From Herbaspirillum sp. meg3 (GTDB lineage: Bacteria; Pseudomonadota; Gammaproteobacteria; Burkholderiales; Burkholderiaceae_D), in contig NZ_CP022736.1 of assembly GCF_002257565.1 (NCBI RefSeq), positions 3,410,001 through 3,474,000 of the forward strand: 64,000 bases of DNA, written 5' to 3'. The notes under the pieces are model-generated. The model made no database searches. It was not told the DNA's origin and saw only the letters and a list, made by a program, of their open reading frames with translations. Positions 52,344-61,659 of this stretch are shown here, piece by piece. The position numbers were made by a program, and so were the translations under genes. How positions within the stretch are numbered: position 1 is the stretch's first letter; each line of letters opens with the position of its first letter.

Positions 52344-54602
52344 TCAGACGCTTGCCAGCGCCGCCTTGACCCGTTCCGGCGTGAACGGCACGGTGCGCAA
52401 GCGAACGCCTACTGCATCCCACACCGCATTCGCCAAAGCTGCCGCCACCGGAGAAGCCGCCGCCTCGCCACCGCCGAGCGGCGGCATGGTCGGCCGGTCG
52501 ATCAGATCGATGCGCACCTCCGGCATCGCCGGAAACGTCAGAATGGGGTAGCTCGCCCAATCGACGTTTTGCACCCGGCGCGTGTCGAAGCGGATCTCTT
52601 CAAACAAGCTGCGCGAGATCGTCTGCAAGATGCTGCCTTCCACCTGTGCGCGCAAGCCATCGGGATTGATGATCAGTCCGCAATCGTGGGCACACGCCAC
52701 GCGCAGCACACGGATCTCGCCGCTGGCACGATTGACTTCAACTTCCATCGCCATGGCGACGTAGGTCTCGTTGTGCTTGTAGTGCGAATAGGCGATGCCG
52801 CGTCCGCGTTGATTGGTTTTACTGCCTGCGCCGGCGCCGGCCGCTCGCGCTTCCCAACCGAACAGCGATGCAGTGCGTCTGATCACTTCCGCACCACGCG
52901 CATCCTTGAGCGATTGCAGGCGGAACGCCAGCGGATCGATACCTGCTTTGGCGGCCAGTTCGTCGGTCATGCACTCGACGGCAAAGATGTTGGCGATCTT
53001 GCCCGGCGCGCGGATGTTGGCCGGACGCAAAGGCGCGCTATCGTGCCAGTGCACACCGACCGAGACATTGGCGACCTGGTACGGCGGATCGCCGTTCTGC
53101 GTGATCAGGCCGGTCGAGATCCCCTTGGGTTGCGGCATGCCTGCGGTCTGGGGCGCCAGCAAAGGCACTGTAGGCAGACTCGCGGTTGCGCGCGGCAGCC
53201 ACATCTCGGTGCGCCAGGCCGCGATCGTGTTGTCGGGGCCGAGCGCCGCTTCCAGCGTCAGCGCCTGCGGCGGACCTTTGGGATCAAAACCGTGCTCATC
53301 CTGGCGCGTCCACTGCACCCGCACCGGCTTGCCCAGCGCTTTAGACATCAGCGCGGCATCGGCTGCAGCGTCGTCATGACCATTCATGCCGTAGCAACCA
53401 GCGCCGTCGACGTAGACCAGCCGCACAGCCTCATTCGGCAAACCCAGCATTTGTGCATAAGCGGGACGATAGCGATGCGTGCCCTGCGAGGCGGTATAAA
53501 TAGTGGCTTGCCTCGCACCGACATCAGCCACGGCGCAGGACGGACCGATGGAGCCGTGCGTCTGCGCCGGCCAGTAATAGCTGGCGCTCAGCTTGCCGGA
53601 CGCTGCCTGCAATGCCGCAGCGGCATTGCCTTTGTTGACCAGCGTTTCCTCGCCGTCGAAAGGGCCGCTACGCAGCCACTGCTCGACCTTGTCATGCCCC
53701 ATCAGCTTGCCGGTGTCATTCCACACAACCTTCAATGCAGCAGCAGCCTGTATCGCATCCCATTCGTCCGGCGCTGCAACGGCAAGAAAGTCGCCGATAC
53801 GCACAATCTTCACGCCCGGAAACTTCTTCACCGACGATTCATCCACCGAGATGATCTGCGCACCGTCACCCGCCGGACGAAGTACACGACCATGCAGCAT
53901 GCCCGGCAACTTCACATCATGAACATAGGTATGCGTGCCGGTTACCTTGGCCGGTACGTCGGGACGTAACAGCGGTTTGCCGACGATGCGATAAGCAGTT
54001 GGATTGTTCAGCGGCGCCTTGGCGTCCAGCTTGAGGTTGAAGCGCTTGCCACCGACCAACTCGGCGTAGCTGACGCCTGCGCCACCGCCGCCGCTCTTGG
54101 GCCGCACCACGCCATCCTGCACTATCAGTTCGGACGGTTGTTTCTGCAGACGCTCTGCCGCCATGGCAATGAGCGCCTCGCGCGCCGTCGCCGCAGCCTG
54201 GCGAATCTGCACACCGCCGCGCATGATGCCGGTGCTGCCGGCAGTCGGCCCCTGATCGGGTGTGAGCGCGGTATCGCCTTCGATCATCTCGATCTTGTCA
54301 ACGCTGATGCCCAACTCCTCTGCTGCCATCTGGCGGATTGCAATGCGCAAACCCTGCCCCAGATCGACCTTGCCGGAAAACAGCGTCACCGTGCCATCCT
54401 GATGAATGGCAATGAAGCCGTCCACGGCACTGACGTCCAGCGTCTTGTCCAACAGCGCGTGCGGCTGCGCGTTGCCGCGCTTGTCCCGCAATACTTGTTC
54501 CGTCGCGCGCGCAGAAAGCGGCAGTGCCAGCGTCACTACCAGCGCACCACCCGCTTTGAGCAGTTGGCGCCGGCTCATTTGGAGATCAAATGGCGCGTTC
54601 AT
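52344..54602 (-). CDS. Molybdenum hydroxylase large (molybdopterin-binding) subunit, IorB type
   Basis: A 752-residue protein of the xanthine dehydrogenase / isoquinoline 1-oxidoreductase beta-subunit family. A twin-arginine signal (SRRQLLKAGGALVVTLALPLSARA) opens it, so the enzyme works in the periplasm. DGTVTLFSGKVDLGQGLRIAIRQ is the first molybdopterin motif, and MPPLGGGEAAASP near the C-terminus carries the base-providing Glu. The start at 54602 overlaps the stop of the iron-sulfur subunit gene (ATGA) and follows a GGGAGG site. Substrates of this group are N-heterocycles or aldehydes; the actual one is unknown. Confidence 0.88.
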   Translation of the reverse strand: MNAPFDLQMSRRQLLKAGGALVVTLALPLSARATEQVLRDKRGNAQPHALLDKTLDVSAVDGFIAIHQDGTVTLFSGKVDLGQGLRIAIRQMAAEELGISVDKIEMIEGDTALTPDQGPTAGSTGIMRGGVQIRQAAATAREALIAMAAERLQKQPSELIVQDGVVRPKSGGGGAGVSYAELVGGKRFNLKLDAKAPLNNPTAYRIVGKPLLRPDVPAKVTGTHTYVHDVKLPGMLHGRVLRPAGDGAQIISVDESSVKKFPGVKIVRIGDFLAVAAPDEWDAIQAAAALKVVWNDTGKLMGHDKVEQWLRSGPFDGEETLVNKGNAAAALQAASGKLSASYYWPAQTHGSIGPSCAVADVGARQATIYTASQGTHRYRPAYAQMLGLPNEAVRLVYVDGAGCYGMNGHDDAAADAALMSKALGKPVRVQWTRQDEHGFDPKGPPQALTLEAALGPDNTIAAWRTEMWLPRATASLPTVPLLAPQTAGMPQPKGISTGLITQNGDPPYQVANVSVGVHWHDSAPLRPANIRAPGKIANIFAVECMTDELAAKAGIDPLAFRLQSLKDARGAEVIRRTASLFGWEARAAGAGAGSKTNQRGRGIAYSHYKHNETYVAMAMEVEVNRASGEIRVLRVACAHDCGLIINPDGLRAQVEGSILQTISRSLFEEIRFDTRRVQNVDWASYPILTFPAMPEVRIDLIDRPTMPPLGGGEAAASPVAAALANAVWDAVGVRLRTVPFTPERVKAALASV

Positions 54603-55069
54603 GCCGGCGTCCTCCCGGAAGCACGCATTACTGCGCGCACGATGCGCACATGCGTACCGCAGCGGCAAAGGTTGGCGGACAAGGCGTCCTTGATTTCGGT
54701 TTCGCTCGGTTTGGGATTGGAGGCCAGCAAGGCGGCGCTGGTCATGACCATGCCATTGGCGCAATAGCCGCACTGGGCTGCTTGCTCAGCGATGAATGCG
54801 GCTTGCACCGGATGCGGCTTGTCGGGTGTACCGAGACCTTCGATGGTGGTGATGGATTTGCCGGCGACCGCCGACAAGGGCGTAATGCAACTGCGCAGCG
54901 GCGTCTTGTCGAGCAAGACCGTGCATGCGCCGCACTGCCCCAGACCGCAACCAAACTTGGGGCCGGTCAGGCCGATAGTATTGCGCAGCGCATAAAGCAG
55001 AGGTTGTTCAGGATCGCGGACATCAACGGAACGACGCGTTCCGTTGACGGTAAAAGAGATGGTAGGCAT
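54599..55069 (-). CDS. Molybdenum hydroxylase [2Fe-2S] subunit
   Basis: A 156-residue subunit with two [2Fe-2S] clusters: a plant-type site in KFGCGLGQCGACTVLLD plus a later Cys, and the helical-domain site in CGYCANGMVMTSAALL and LCRCGTHVRI. It passes electrons from the molybdenum centre. It has no signal peptide and would be exported together with the Tat-signal-bearing large subunit. It is the first gene of a two-gene operon; a cytochrome c subunit, often third, is absent. Confidence 0.93.
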   Translation of the reverse strand: MPTISFTVNGTRRSVDVRDPEQPLLYALRNTIGLTGPKFGCGLGQCGACTVLLDKTPLRSCITPLSAVAGKSITTIEGLGTPDKPHPVQAAFIAEQAAQCGYCANGMVMTSAALLASNPKPSETEIKDALSANLCRCGTHVRIVRAVMRASGRTPA

Positions 55070-55368
55070 GACGCTCTCCGGGTCTGTGAAGCGGTCTATG
55101 AAGCGTTGACGGCAAATCTGTTGTTGGACTTATTTGACTTGTAATTCACTTGCACACCTGTAGCGCGATGGATTCTAGCACGTCGGCAGGAACGGCTACG
55201 CCCGCGCTGTCAGCCCGCTGCAAGCCTTGCCCATTACTATTTGCACAGTGATAACAGAGGCTCTTTTTGCCGTAAAAAAAACCTCCCCAGTCGACGCAAA
55301 CACCGCCCGTTCGCAGATAATTTGCCGACGTCCTCTCCATGATAAACAAAACAAACAGAACAAAGACC

Positions 55369-56259
55369 ATGCGCCCTTTCCTGCACTTTCTGCTCTGCCT
55401 CAGCCTTGCCGCGACTGCCGTTACTGCCGGCGCCCAGCAACTCGCCACCGACCTGCACGAGTCGGTCACGTCGCTGGATGTGAAGGTCAAGGATTTTTAT
55501 GGCCGGGAAGAGACCGGAAAGGTCGTGGTGACGCAGTTCAAACCCGACGGCAACGGGCCCTTTCCCATTCTCATTCTGAATCACGGCCGCAGCCCGACCA
55601 ATCGTTCTGATCCGCCGCGCTTTCGCTACACCAAGCAAGTGAGATTTTTTGTCGAACGTGGTTTTGCTGTGTTCGAGCCAACACGCATCGGCTACGGCGA
55701 GCAAGGTACGCATTTCGATCCTGAAGACAGCGGCTCTTGCAACAACAAGAACTACGCGCCCATGGCGGAAGCCGCCAGCACCGAAATCCTGGCCGTTCTG
55801 AAGTACGCTAAAGAACAAGCCTATGTCGATCCCAATCGCGTATTGATCGTCGGCCAGTCGGTCGGTGGTTACTCGACGACCGCGACCGCGGCCAGACATC
55901 CGGAAGGCCTGATCGCGGCCATCAATTTTGCAGGCGGATCAGGCGGCGACCCGGCCACGCACCCCGGCATCCCTTGCCAAGGCAACCGGATGGAAGACAT
56001 GTACGCGCGTTTCGGAAAAACCACCCAGGCGCCGATGCTGTGGATCTACACGGAAAACGATCAGTACTTCAACCCCGAACACAGCAAGGCCTGGCACGCT
56101 GCTTTTGTCAAAGCCGGCGGTAACGCCGAGTACCACTTGCTGCCACCCTTCGCCAAGAACGGGCATACATTGTTCGCGAATGGCGTCGAGGTGTGGTCAC
56201 CCATCGTCGCAGAATTTCTCGGCAAGCAGGGCTTCAATGCTGAGCCGATCAAGCACTAA
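55369..56259 (+). CDS. Exported alpha/beta hydrolase (dienelactone hydrolase-like)
   Basis: A 296-residue protein with a signal peptide (MRPFLHFLLCLSLAATAVTAGA) and an alpha/beta-hydrolase fold. The nucleophile elbow GQSVGGYS holds the catalytic Ser, TENDQYFNP the acid, and NGHTLF the His; the oxyanion region is ILNHGRSP. It resembles the dienelactone hydrolase group, but the substrate is unknown. An in-frame ATG at 55339 would add ten residues before the signal peptide; neither start has a good ribosome site. A terminator follows. Confidence 0.82.
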   Translation: MRPFLHFLLCLSLAATAVTAGAQQLATDLHESVTSLDVKVKDFYGREETGKVVVTQFKPDGNGPFPILILNHGRSPTNRSDPPRFRYTKQVRFFVERGFAVFEPTRIGYGEQGTHFDPEDSGSCNNKNYAPMAEAASTEILAVLKYAKEQAYVDPNRVLIVGQSVGGYSTTATAARHPEGLIAAINFAGGSGGDPATHPGIPCQGNRMEDMYARFGKTTQAPMLWIYTENDQYFNPEHSKAWHAAFVKAGGNAEYHLLPPFAKNGHTLFANGVEVWSPIVAEFLGKQGFNAEPIKH

Positions 56260-56284
56260 GCAATCATAAAAATGCGATAACGAA

Positions 56285-56333
56285 AAACGGCTGCGATTGA
56301 CATCCAAATCAATCAGCAGCCGTTCATTTTTTT
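56285..56333 (+). terminator. Rho-independent terminator of the hydrolase gene
   Basis: AACGGCTGC pairs with GCAGCCGTT and ATTGA with TCAAT inside it, with a small bulge; a run of seven T follows shortly after the stem. Confidence 0.75.
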
Positions 56334-56418
56334 GTGCAAAGACAGAGAAAAAATTCAGAACATCGTGAACAAAAGAACTCTTTTCACGTGCTCTCTTTGC
56401 GTTTTTCTCAGCGCTTTC

Positions 56419-56727
56419 TCAGCGCTTCTTCTTGCGACGCTCGCCATACTTCTGCACGGCGGCACGCTCTTCGCTGGTCAGTTCAAGCATGTCGGCATAG
56501 ACCAGATCGACGGCCTGTTCATAGGACAAGGATTTGTCGAGCTCCATTTTTTCTGTAAGCAGCGCGTTTGATTTTTTCAGATTGCCGTCACAGATGTCAT
56601 GGATGAAATTCAGCTTGCGCTGGAAGTCGGAGACCGGTGTTTCAACATTCGGTGATTTGCCGTAGCGCAGCCATAATAGCGCCGCGCCGAACAGCCCCGC
56701 ACCGGTACCGATCAAAAGGTTTTGCAT
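56419..56727 (-). CDS. Small membrane-anchored protein of unknown function
   Basis: A 102-residue protein with one N-terminal hydrophobic segment (LLIGTGAGLFGAALLWLRYG) and a charged, helical remainder ending in a basic GERRKKKR tail. The frame is continuous and separate from any neighbour, with a purine-rich ribosome site (GAGAAGTG) before the ATG at 56727. No known family is recognised. It might be a small envelope or stress protein; there is no operon partner. Confidence 0.65.
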   Translation of the reverse strand: MQNLLIGTGAGLFGAALLWLRYGKSPNVETPVSDFQRKLNFIHDICDGNLKKSNALLTEKMELDKSLSYEQAVDLVYADMLELTSEERAAVQKYGERRKKKR

Positions 56728-57209
56728 GCACTTCTCCAGCCGAGTGGTTAATCATTGTTATAACTCGTCACTGCAAGTGCACTATTTTTTGTGCACCCTC
56801 TTCACTTGCAATTGTGCTTGGATCCCCCCAAGACATTTGACCGGGCGTCTCATGTTTCAAAAAAATTTATCCCGGACAGGCGATATTAAGCGACATTTTT
56901 CAGTGCTTCGCAACAAATCTTTACAACATACCAAGATGACTTGAAGAACCAAGCCAGTAAAGGGTTTCACGTCAGTAAAGAGTCAGCTTTTTGTCAGAAA
57001 AGTGATGATTTTCACCTTGCTTTCCAGCAATCAAATCTGACTATCTGCACCGCGAACTCAGACCAGCGACATAGCAGATTGATCGCAACTGAATCTGTAC
57101 GTTGCTACACGGCACGGTGTAGTGCAACGCGTTTTCCCGCATTGGTCTAAGATCATGGCCTCGCCTGTTGGCGTGCATCAACTATTCCGAGAATCAAGGA
57201 GAGACATCC
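56728..57209. other. Intergenic region before the aldo/keto reductase gene
   Basis: This stretch is AT-richer than its surroundings and holds no convincing gene: the short frames in it have neither ribosome site nor family resemblance. It must contain the reductase promoter; an AAGGAGAGA ribosome site lies at 57197-57205. No operator or repeat was recognised. Confidence 0.45.
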
Positions 57210-58247
57210 ATGACCTACCTGGCCTCAAGCACCCGCTACGAAACCATGCAATACCGCAACTGCGGACGCAGCGGTCTGAAATTACCGCTACTGTCGCTGG
57301 GCATGTGGCACAACTTCGGCGACACCAGTTCGCTGGCAAACCAGCGCGAAATGCTGCGCACCGCTTTCGACCTGGGTATCACGCATTTCGATCTGGCCAA
57401 CAACTATGGCCCGCCGTACGGCAGTGCCGAAGCCAACTTCGGCCATCTGTTCAAACAGGATTTTCAGCCGTATCGCGATGAGCTGATCATCTCGACCAAG
57501 GCCGGCTGGGATATGTGGCCCGGCCCCTATGGCCAGGGCGGCGGCTCTCGCAAGTATGTGCTGGCAAGCCTGGACCAGAGCCTGAAACGCATGAATCTCG
57601 ACTACGTCGATATCTTCTATTCGCACCGCTTTGATCCGGACACCCCGCTGGAAGAAACCATGGGCGCGCTGGCGACCGCCGTGCAGCAAGGCAAGGCGCT
57701 GTATGTGGGCGTGTCGTCGTACTCACCGGAAAAGACCAGGGAAGCCGCCGCGTTGCTCCAGGAGTGGAAAATCCCCTGCCTGATCCATCAACCGTCGTAC
57801 AACATGTTCAACCGCTGGATCGAGCAAGGCCTGCTCGATGAACTGGAGCGCCAGGGAATGGGTTGCATCACCTTCACGGCATTGGCCCAGGGTCTGCTGA
57901 GCGACAAGTATCTCAACGGTATTCCGGAAGATGCGCGCGTCAACCGTGCCGGCGGCGGCTCGCTCAAGGGCGATCATCTGAGTGCAGAAAACCTGGCGCG
58001 CGTGCGCGTGCTCAATGACATCGCCAAGGCGCGCGGCCAGACACTGGCGCAGATGGCGCTGGCCTGGGTGCTGCGTGATCCGCGTGTAACGTCGACGTTG
58101 ATCGGCGCCAGCAGCAGCAAGCAGATCCGCGAAAACGTGGCGGCGCTGGACAAGCTGAGCTTCACCGCACAAGAACTGGCGGCGATTGACGAGCAGGCGA
58201 AAGACGGTCACCTCAATTTGTGGGAAGTGTCGTCACGCCATAAATAG
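57210..58247 (+). CDS. Aldo/keto reductase (YghZ-like)
   Basis: A 345-residue NADPH-dependent reductase. Visible family motifs are DLANNYGPPYGSAE with catalytic Tyr, ISTKAGWDMWPGPYG with Lys, FYSHRFDPDTPLEETMGAL with His, and the cofactor-binding IGASSSKQIRENV near the end. GPYGQGGGSRKY is typical of the YghZ group (L-glyceraldehyde-3-phosphate and methylglyoxal reductase). The ATG at 57210 follows AAGGAGAGA. It seems to be monocistronic. Confidence 0.92.
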   Translation: MTYLASSTRYETMQYRNCGRSGLKLPLLSLGMWHNFGDTSSLANQREMLRTAFDLGITHFDLANNYGPPYGSAEANFGHLFKQDFQPYRDELIISTKAGWDMWPGPYGQGGGSRKYVLASLDQSLKRMNLDYVDIFYSHRFDPDTPLEETMGALATAVQQGKALYVGVSSYSPEKTREAAALLQEWKIPCLIHQPSYNMFNRWIEQGLLDELERQGMGCITFTALAQGLLSDKYLNGIPEDARVNRAGGGSLKGDHLSAENLARVRVLNDIAKARGQTLAQMALAWVLRDPRVTSTLIGASSSKQIRENVAALDKLSFTAQELAAIDEQAKDGHLNLWEVSSRHK

Positions 58248-58300
58248 ACATTGAAAAATGATCGGCATATCCTGATCTTGCCGATCTTGCCGGCACAACG

Positions 58301-58336
58301 AAAGCCGCCGCAGAAAGAAGTTTCTGCGGCGGCTTT
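58301..58336. terminator. Bidirectional rho-independent terminator
   Basis: AAAGCCGCCGCAGAAA, loop GAAG and TTTCTGCGGCGGCTTT form a perfect 16-bp stem. It separates the convergent reductase and IclR genes. Confidence 0.88.
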
Positions 58337-58359
58337 TCTTTTTCTGCGATCGCAAGAAA

Positions 58360-59163
58360 TCAGGTCAGCGTGCGTATCGAATTGCTGATCGCACGTCCGC
58401 ATTCCAGTACGAGCGGTCCCAGACGCTTCTCTGCTTCTTCCTGCGTCCAGCGGCTGGTCGGCGCCACCACATGTACCGCCGCCACCGGCATGCCTTGATT
58501 ATTGAGAATGGGTGAAGCGATGGTCATGTCGCCGAGGAAGAGTTCTTCCACATTGCAGGCATAGCCTTTTTCGCGAATGGTCTCCAGCACTTGCAGGATG
58601 TCGTTGATGTCGGTGCGCGTGTGTTGCGTGCGCACGATCAGCTCGGTGGCTTGCAGCTGGGTACGCGCTTCATCAAGCGGCAATGCGCTCAGGTACGAAC
58701 GCCCCGAAGCCGTGCAATACATGGGAATGCGGCTGCCGATGGGCATATGGATGGGAATGAATTTACTGCTCACGAAGCGCGCCACATAAACCATTTCCTG
58801 ATCATAGGGTTCGGTCAGGTTGACGGTCTCGCCGGTAAGGTTCGCCAGCTCCGACAGGAAAGGATTGGCGACGTCGACCAGGATATCGGCGGCGAGATAG
58901 TTGTAGCCCACTTCCATGACCTTGGGCGTCAGTTGATAGCGCCGTGTCTGCGAATGCTTGCGCACATACCCCAGCGCTTCGAGCGTGTAGATCATGCGTT
59001 GGGCCGAACTCTTGGTGATCGATGTCGCCTCTGCCACTTCAGCCAGCGTCATGGTGCGTCGCTGTGCACTGAAGGCGCGCAATACCGCCAGCCCCTTCTC
59101 CAAAGACTGGTTGAACAACAGATCCGAACCCTCACGCGGTTCTTTGATGTCCGTCTCGCTCAT
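58360..59163 (-). CDS. IclR-family transcriptional regulator
   Basis: A 267-residue regulator. The N-terminal winged helix-turn-helix (LAVLRAFSAQRRTMTLAEVAEATSITKSSAQRMIYTLEALGYV) and the GAF-like IclR effector domain (ASPILNNQGMPVAAVHVVAP) are complete. It is divergent from the ABC importer/oxidase operon, and a perfect palindrome lies between the two, so it most likely controls that operon and itself. Confidence 0.92.
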   Translation of the reverse strand: MSETDIKEPREGSDLLFNQSLEKGLAVLRAFSAQRRTMTLAEVAEATSITKSSAQRMIYTLEALGYVRKHSQTRRYQLTPKVMEVGYNYLAADILVDVANPFLSELANLTGETVNLTEPYDQEMVYVARFVSSKFIPIHMPIGSRIPMYCTASGRSYLSALPLDEARTQLQATELIVRTQHTRTDINDILQVLETIREKGYACNVEELFLGDMTIASPILNNQGMPVAAVHVVAPTSRWTQEEAEKRLGPLVLECGRAISNSIRTLT

Positions 59164-59223
59164 GGCAAACCTCTTGATGGCTGTTTTTGGTGATGGATGA
59201 CCAATGTCAGCCCATTATAAATC

Positions 59224-59279
59224 GTATCGAATATCGATACAATAATATCTATTGACGATATTTAAAATGCGAATATACT
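59224..59279. promoter_or_regulatory. IclR operator palindrome and sigma70 promoter of the ABC/oxidase operon
   Basis: GTATCGAATATCGATAC (59224-59240) is a perfect inverted repeat of 7 bp arms around ATA. A second inverted repeat, AATATC and GATATT over seven bases, spans 59244-59262. A sigma70 promoter overlaps it: -35 TTGACG (59252-59257), 16-base spacer, -10 TATACT (59274-59279). IclR-type regulators bind such sites at or just upstream of the -35 box. Confidence 0.7.
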
Positions 59280-59365
59280 TATTTTCGTCGCGTTTATTGA
59301 TGTTCACTTCGTCAAACCCGGTCGCCCGCCGATCACGGCCGGACTCATACCAAAAAGGGAAATGT

Positions 59366-60136
59366 ATGAAACCGTTCAACGCTCTCCGCAAACATCTGCT
59401 GCATGCTGCCTTCCTGTTTGCCGCCGTCTCCGGCTCTTCCGCCGTCCTTGCACAAAGCTCTTACACCGTCGGCGCCACCTCGACCGGCGTGCCGTTCACC
59501 TTCCTCGACATCAAGACCAACAAGTTGCAAGGCATGATGGTCGACACCGTGACCGCCATCGGCAAGAACGCCGGCTTCACCGTCAACGTGCAACAGACGC
59601 CTTTTGCAGCGCTGATCCCTTCACTGACTTCCAACAAGATCGACATCATCGCCGCCGCCATGCTCAAGACCGCTGCACGCGCGCAGATCGTGGACTTCAG
59701 CGATCCGGTGTATTCGTATGGCGAGGGATTGTTCGTCAACGCCGAGGACAAGCACGTCTACAAGTCGCTGGATGATCTGAAGGGCGAGATCGTGGGCGCA
59801 CAGGTCGGCACCGTGTTCGTCGACGCGCTCAACAAGAAAGGCGGCTTCAAGGAAGTACGCGTCTATGACTCCATCGCCGACATGATGCGCGACGTCGGCC
59901 TGGGCCGTATCAAGGCCGGCTTCGGCGATCGCCCTATCGTGGCGTATCAGCTGTCGCAGGGCGCCAATCCGCAAGTGCGCCTGGTGAAGGAATATCAGTC
60001 GACACTGATGGGCGACGTCTGCCTGGTGGTACGCAAGGGCGAGACGCAATTGCTGGAACGCCTGAACAAGGCCATCGCAACGGCGAAGGCTGACGGCACG
60101 ATTGCCCGTATCGTGCAGCAGTGGAACCTCAACTAA
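59366..60136 (+). CDS. Amino-acid-type ABC transporter, periplasmic binding protein
   Basis: A 256-residue protein with a signal peptide (residues 1-27, ending SAVLAQ) and the family-3 solute-binding fold: YTVGATSTGVPFTFLDIKTNKLQGMMVD, DIIAAAMLKTAARAQIVDFSDPVYSYGEGL and VGAQVGTVFVDAL. Family 3 binds polar amino acids, opines and related amines. It is the first gene of a four-gene operon, followed by permease, ATPase and a FAD oxidase. Confidence 0.92.
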   Translation: MKPFNALRKHLLHAAFLFAAVSGSSAVLAQSSYTVGATSTGVPFTFLDIKTNKLQGMMVDTVTAIGKNAGFTVNVQQTPFAALIPSLTSNKIDIIAAAMLKTAARAQIVDFSDPVYSYGEGLFVNAEDKHVYKSLDDLKGEIVGAQVGTVFVDALNKKGGFKEVRVYDSIADMMRDVGLGRIKAGFGDRPIVAYQLSQGANPQVRLVKEYQSTLMGDVCLVVRKGETQLLERLNKAIATAKADGTIARIVQQWNLN

Positions 60137-60232
60137 GCATCATCTCTTCGCCAGACTGCCGGCCGTATGGTCGCGCAGTCTTCGGCGGAATCCCCTTTCT
60201 TTAGTGCCGGTCTTTATCTCCGCGAAAACGCC

Positions 60233-60889
60233 ATGCTTATCCAGAACATGCTCGATTTCCTGCCCATCCTGCTGCGTGGCGCATGGGTGACCATCGAGGT
60301 CACGATTTACGCTTTCATCCTGAGCTCGGTGATCGGCCTCGCCTTTGCGCTGATGAAGCTCTCGCGCTGGAAGCCGCTGGCAATCACTGCCGCAACCGTC
60401 ATCAACATCATTCGCGGGCTGCCGATCATCGTGCAGCTGTTCTACATCTATTTCGTGCTGCCTGAATTCGGCATCCAGCTGAGCGCATTTCAGGCCGGCG
60501 TGATCGGACTCGGGATTGCCTACTCCGCCTATCAGGCCGAAAACTTCCGCGCCGGTATCGAAGCCGTCGACGTTGGGCAAATCGAGGCCGCGCAATCGAT
60601 CGGCATGAAGAATCCCATGATCATGCGCCGCGTGGTGCTGCCGCAGGCGTTTCGCATCGCCCTGCCGCCCTACGGCAACACACTGGTGATGATGCTCAAG
60701 GATTCGTCGCTGGTGTCGACCATCACCGTGCTGGAAATGACACGCGCGGGCCAGATGATCGCTTCTTCAACCTTCCAGAACATGACGGTCTACACCATGG
60801 TCGCGATCTTGTATCTGCTGCTGAGCCTGCCGCTGGTATTCATCATCCGCCGCCTGGAAATCCGTACCGGTAAAGGAAAAGCCAAATGA
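60233..60889 (+). CDS. Amino-acid-type ABC transporter permease
   Basis: A 218-residue inner-membrane permease of the HisM/GlnP type with about five membrane segments. The EAA loop (EAAQSIGMKNPMIMRRVVLPQAFRIALPP) that contacts the ATPase is clear, as is the TIYAFILSSVIGLAFALMKLS start. I take the ATG at 60233 as start; an upstream frame from 60167 is possible. Its stop overlaps the ATPase start by 4 bp (ATGA at 60886). Confidence 0.92.
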   Translation: MLIQNMLDFLPILLRGAWVTIEVTIYAFILSSVIGLAFALMKLSRWKPLAITAATVINIIRGLPIIVQLFYIYFVLPEFGIQLSAFQAGVIGLGIAYSAYQAENFRAGIEAVDVGQIEAAQSIGMKNPMIMRRVVLPQAFRIALPPYGNTLVMMLKDSSLVSTITVLEMTRAGQMIASSTFQNMTVYTMVAILYLLLSLPLVFIIRRLEIRTGKGKAK

Positions 60890-61659
60890 TCGAGGTCAAG
60901 CAGATCCATAAATGTTTCGGCAAGCATGAAGTATTGAAAGGCGTGTCGCTGCAAGTAGCACAAGGTGAAGTCGTCTGCCTGATCGGTCCGTCGGGTTCGG
61001 GCAAGTCCACGGTGCTCCGCTGCATCAACGGGCTGGAAACCTACGAAGCCGGAGAGATCCTCATCAATGGGCAACGCGTCGACAGCATGTCGCCGTCCAT
61101 CCATCAACTGCGCACGCGGGTCGGCATGGTGTTCCAGCGCTTCAATCTTTTCCCGCATCGCACCGTGCTGGAGAATGTGGTCGAAGGCCCGATCTTCGTC
61201 AACAAGATCGCACCGGAGGTCGCCAAGAAATCCGCCATGGCGCTGCTGGAAAAAGTCGGCCTGGCGCAGCGCGCTGATTCTTACCCCAGCCAGTTGTCCG
61301 GCGGCCAGCAACAGCGCGTGGCGATTGCCCGTGCACTGGCGATGCAGCCGCAGGCGATCCTGTTTGATGAGCCGACTTCTGCGCTCGATCCCGAACTGGT
61401 CGGCGAAGTGCTTGCCGTCATGCGCACGCTGGCAGCCGACGGCATGACCATGATCGTGGTCACGCATGAGATGGGTTTCGCCAAAGAAGTGGCCGACCGC
61501 GTCTGCTTTTTGCATAGCGGCACCATCGTCGAAGAAGGGCCGGCCAAGGATGTACTTGGCGCGCCTCAACACGCACGCACCAAGGATTTTCTGCGCCGTA
61601 TTCTGGCGCCGCAGATCGGAGAACAAGGCGATCATCAGGGAGCGTTGGTGACACCATGA
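60886..61659 (+). CDS. Amino-acid-type ABC transporter ATP-binding protein
   Basis: A 257-residue ATPase of the polar amino acid transport group. Walker A GPSGSGKST (34-42), the signature LSGGQQQR, Walker B ILFDEPTSALDP and the switch His in VVTHEMGFA are all intact. It overlaps the permease gene and the oxidase gene by 4 bp on each side, which points to tight translational coupling. Confidence 0.95.
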   Translation: MIEVKQIHKCFGKHEVLKGVSLQVAQGEVVCLIGPSGSGKSTVLRCINGLETYEAGEILINGQRVDSMSPSIHQLRTRVGMVFQRFNLFPHRTVLENVVEGPIFVNKIAPEVAKKSAMALLEKVGLAQRADSYPSQLSGGQQQRVAIARALAMQPQAILFDEPTSALDPELVGEVLAVMRTLAADGMTMIVVTHEMGFAKEVADRVCFLHSGTIVEEGPAKDVLGAPQHARTKDFLRRILAPQIGEQGDHQGALVTP

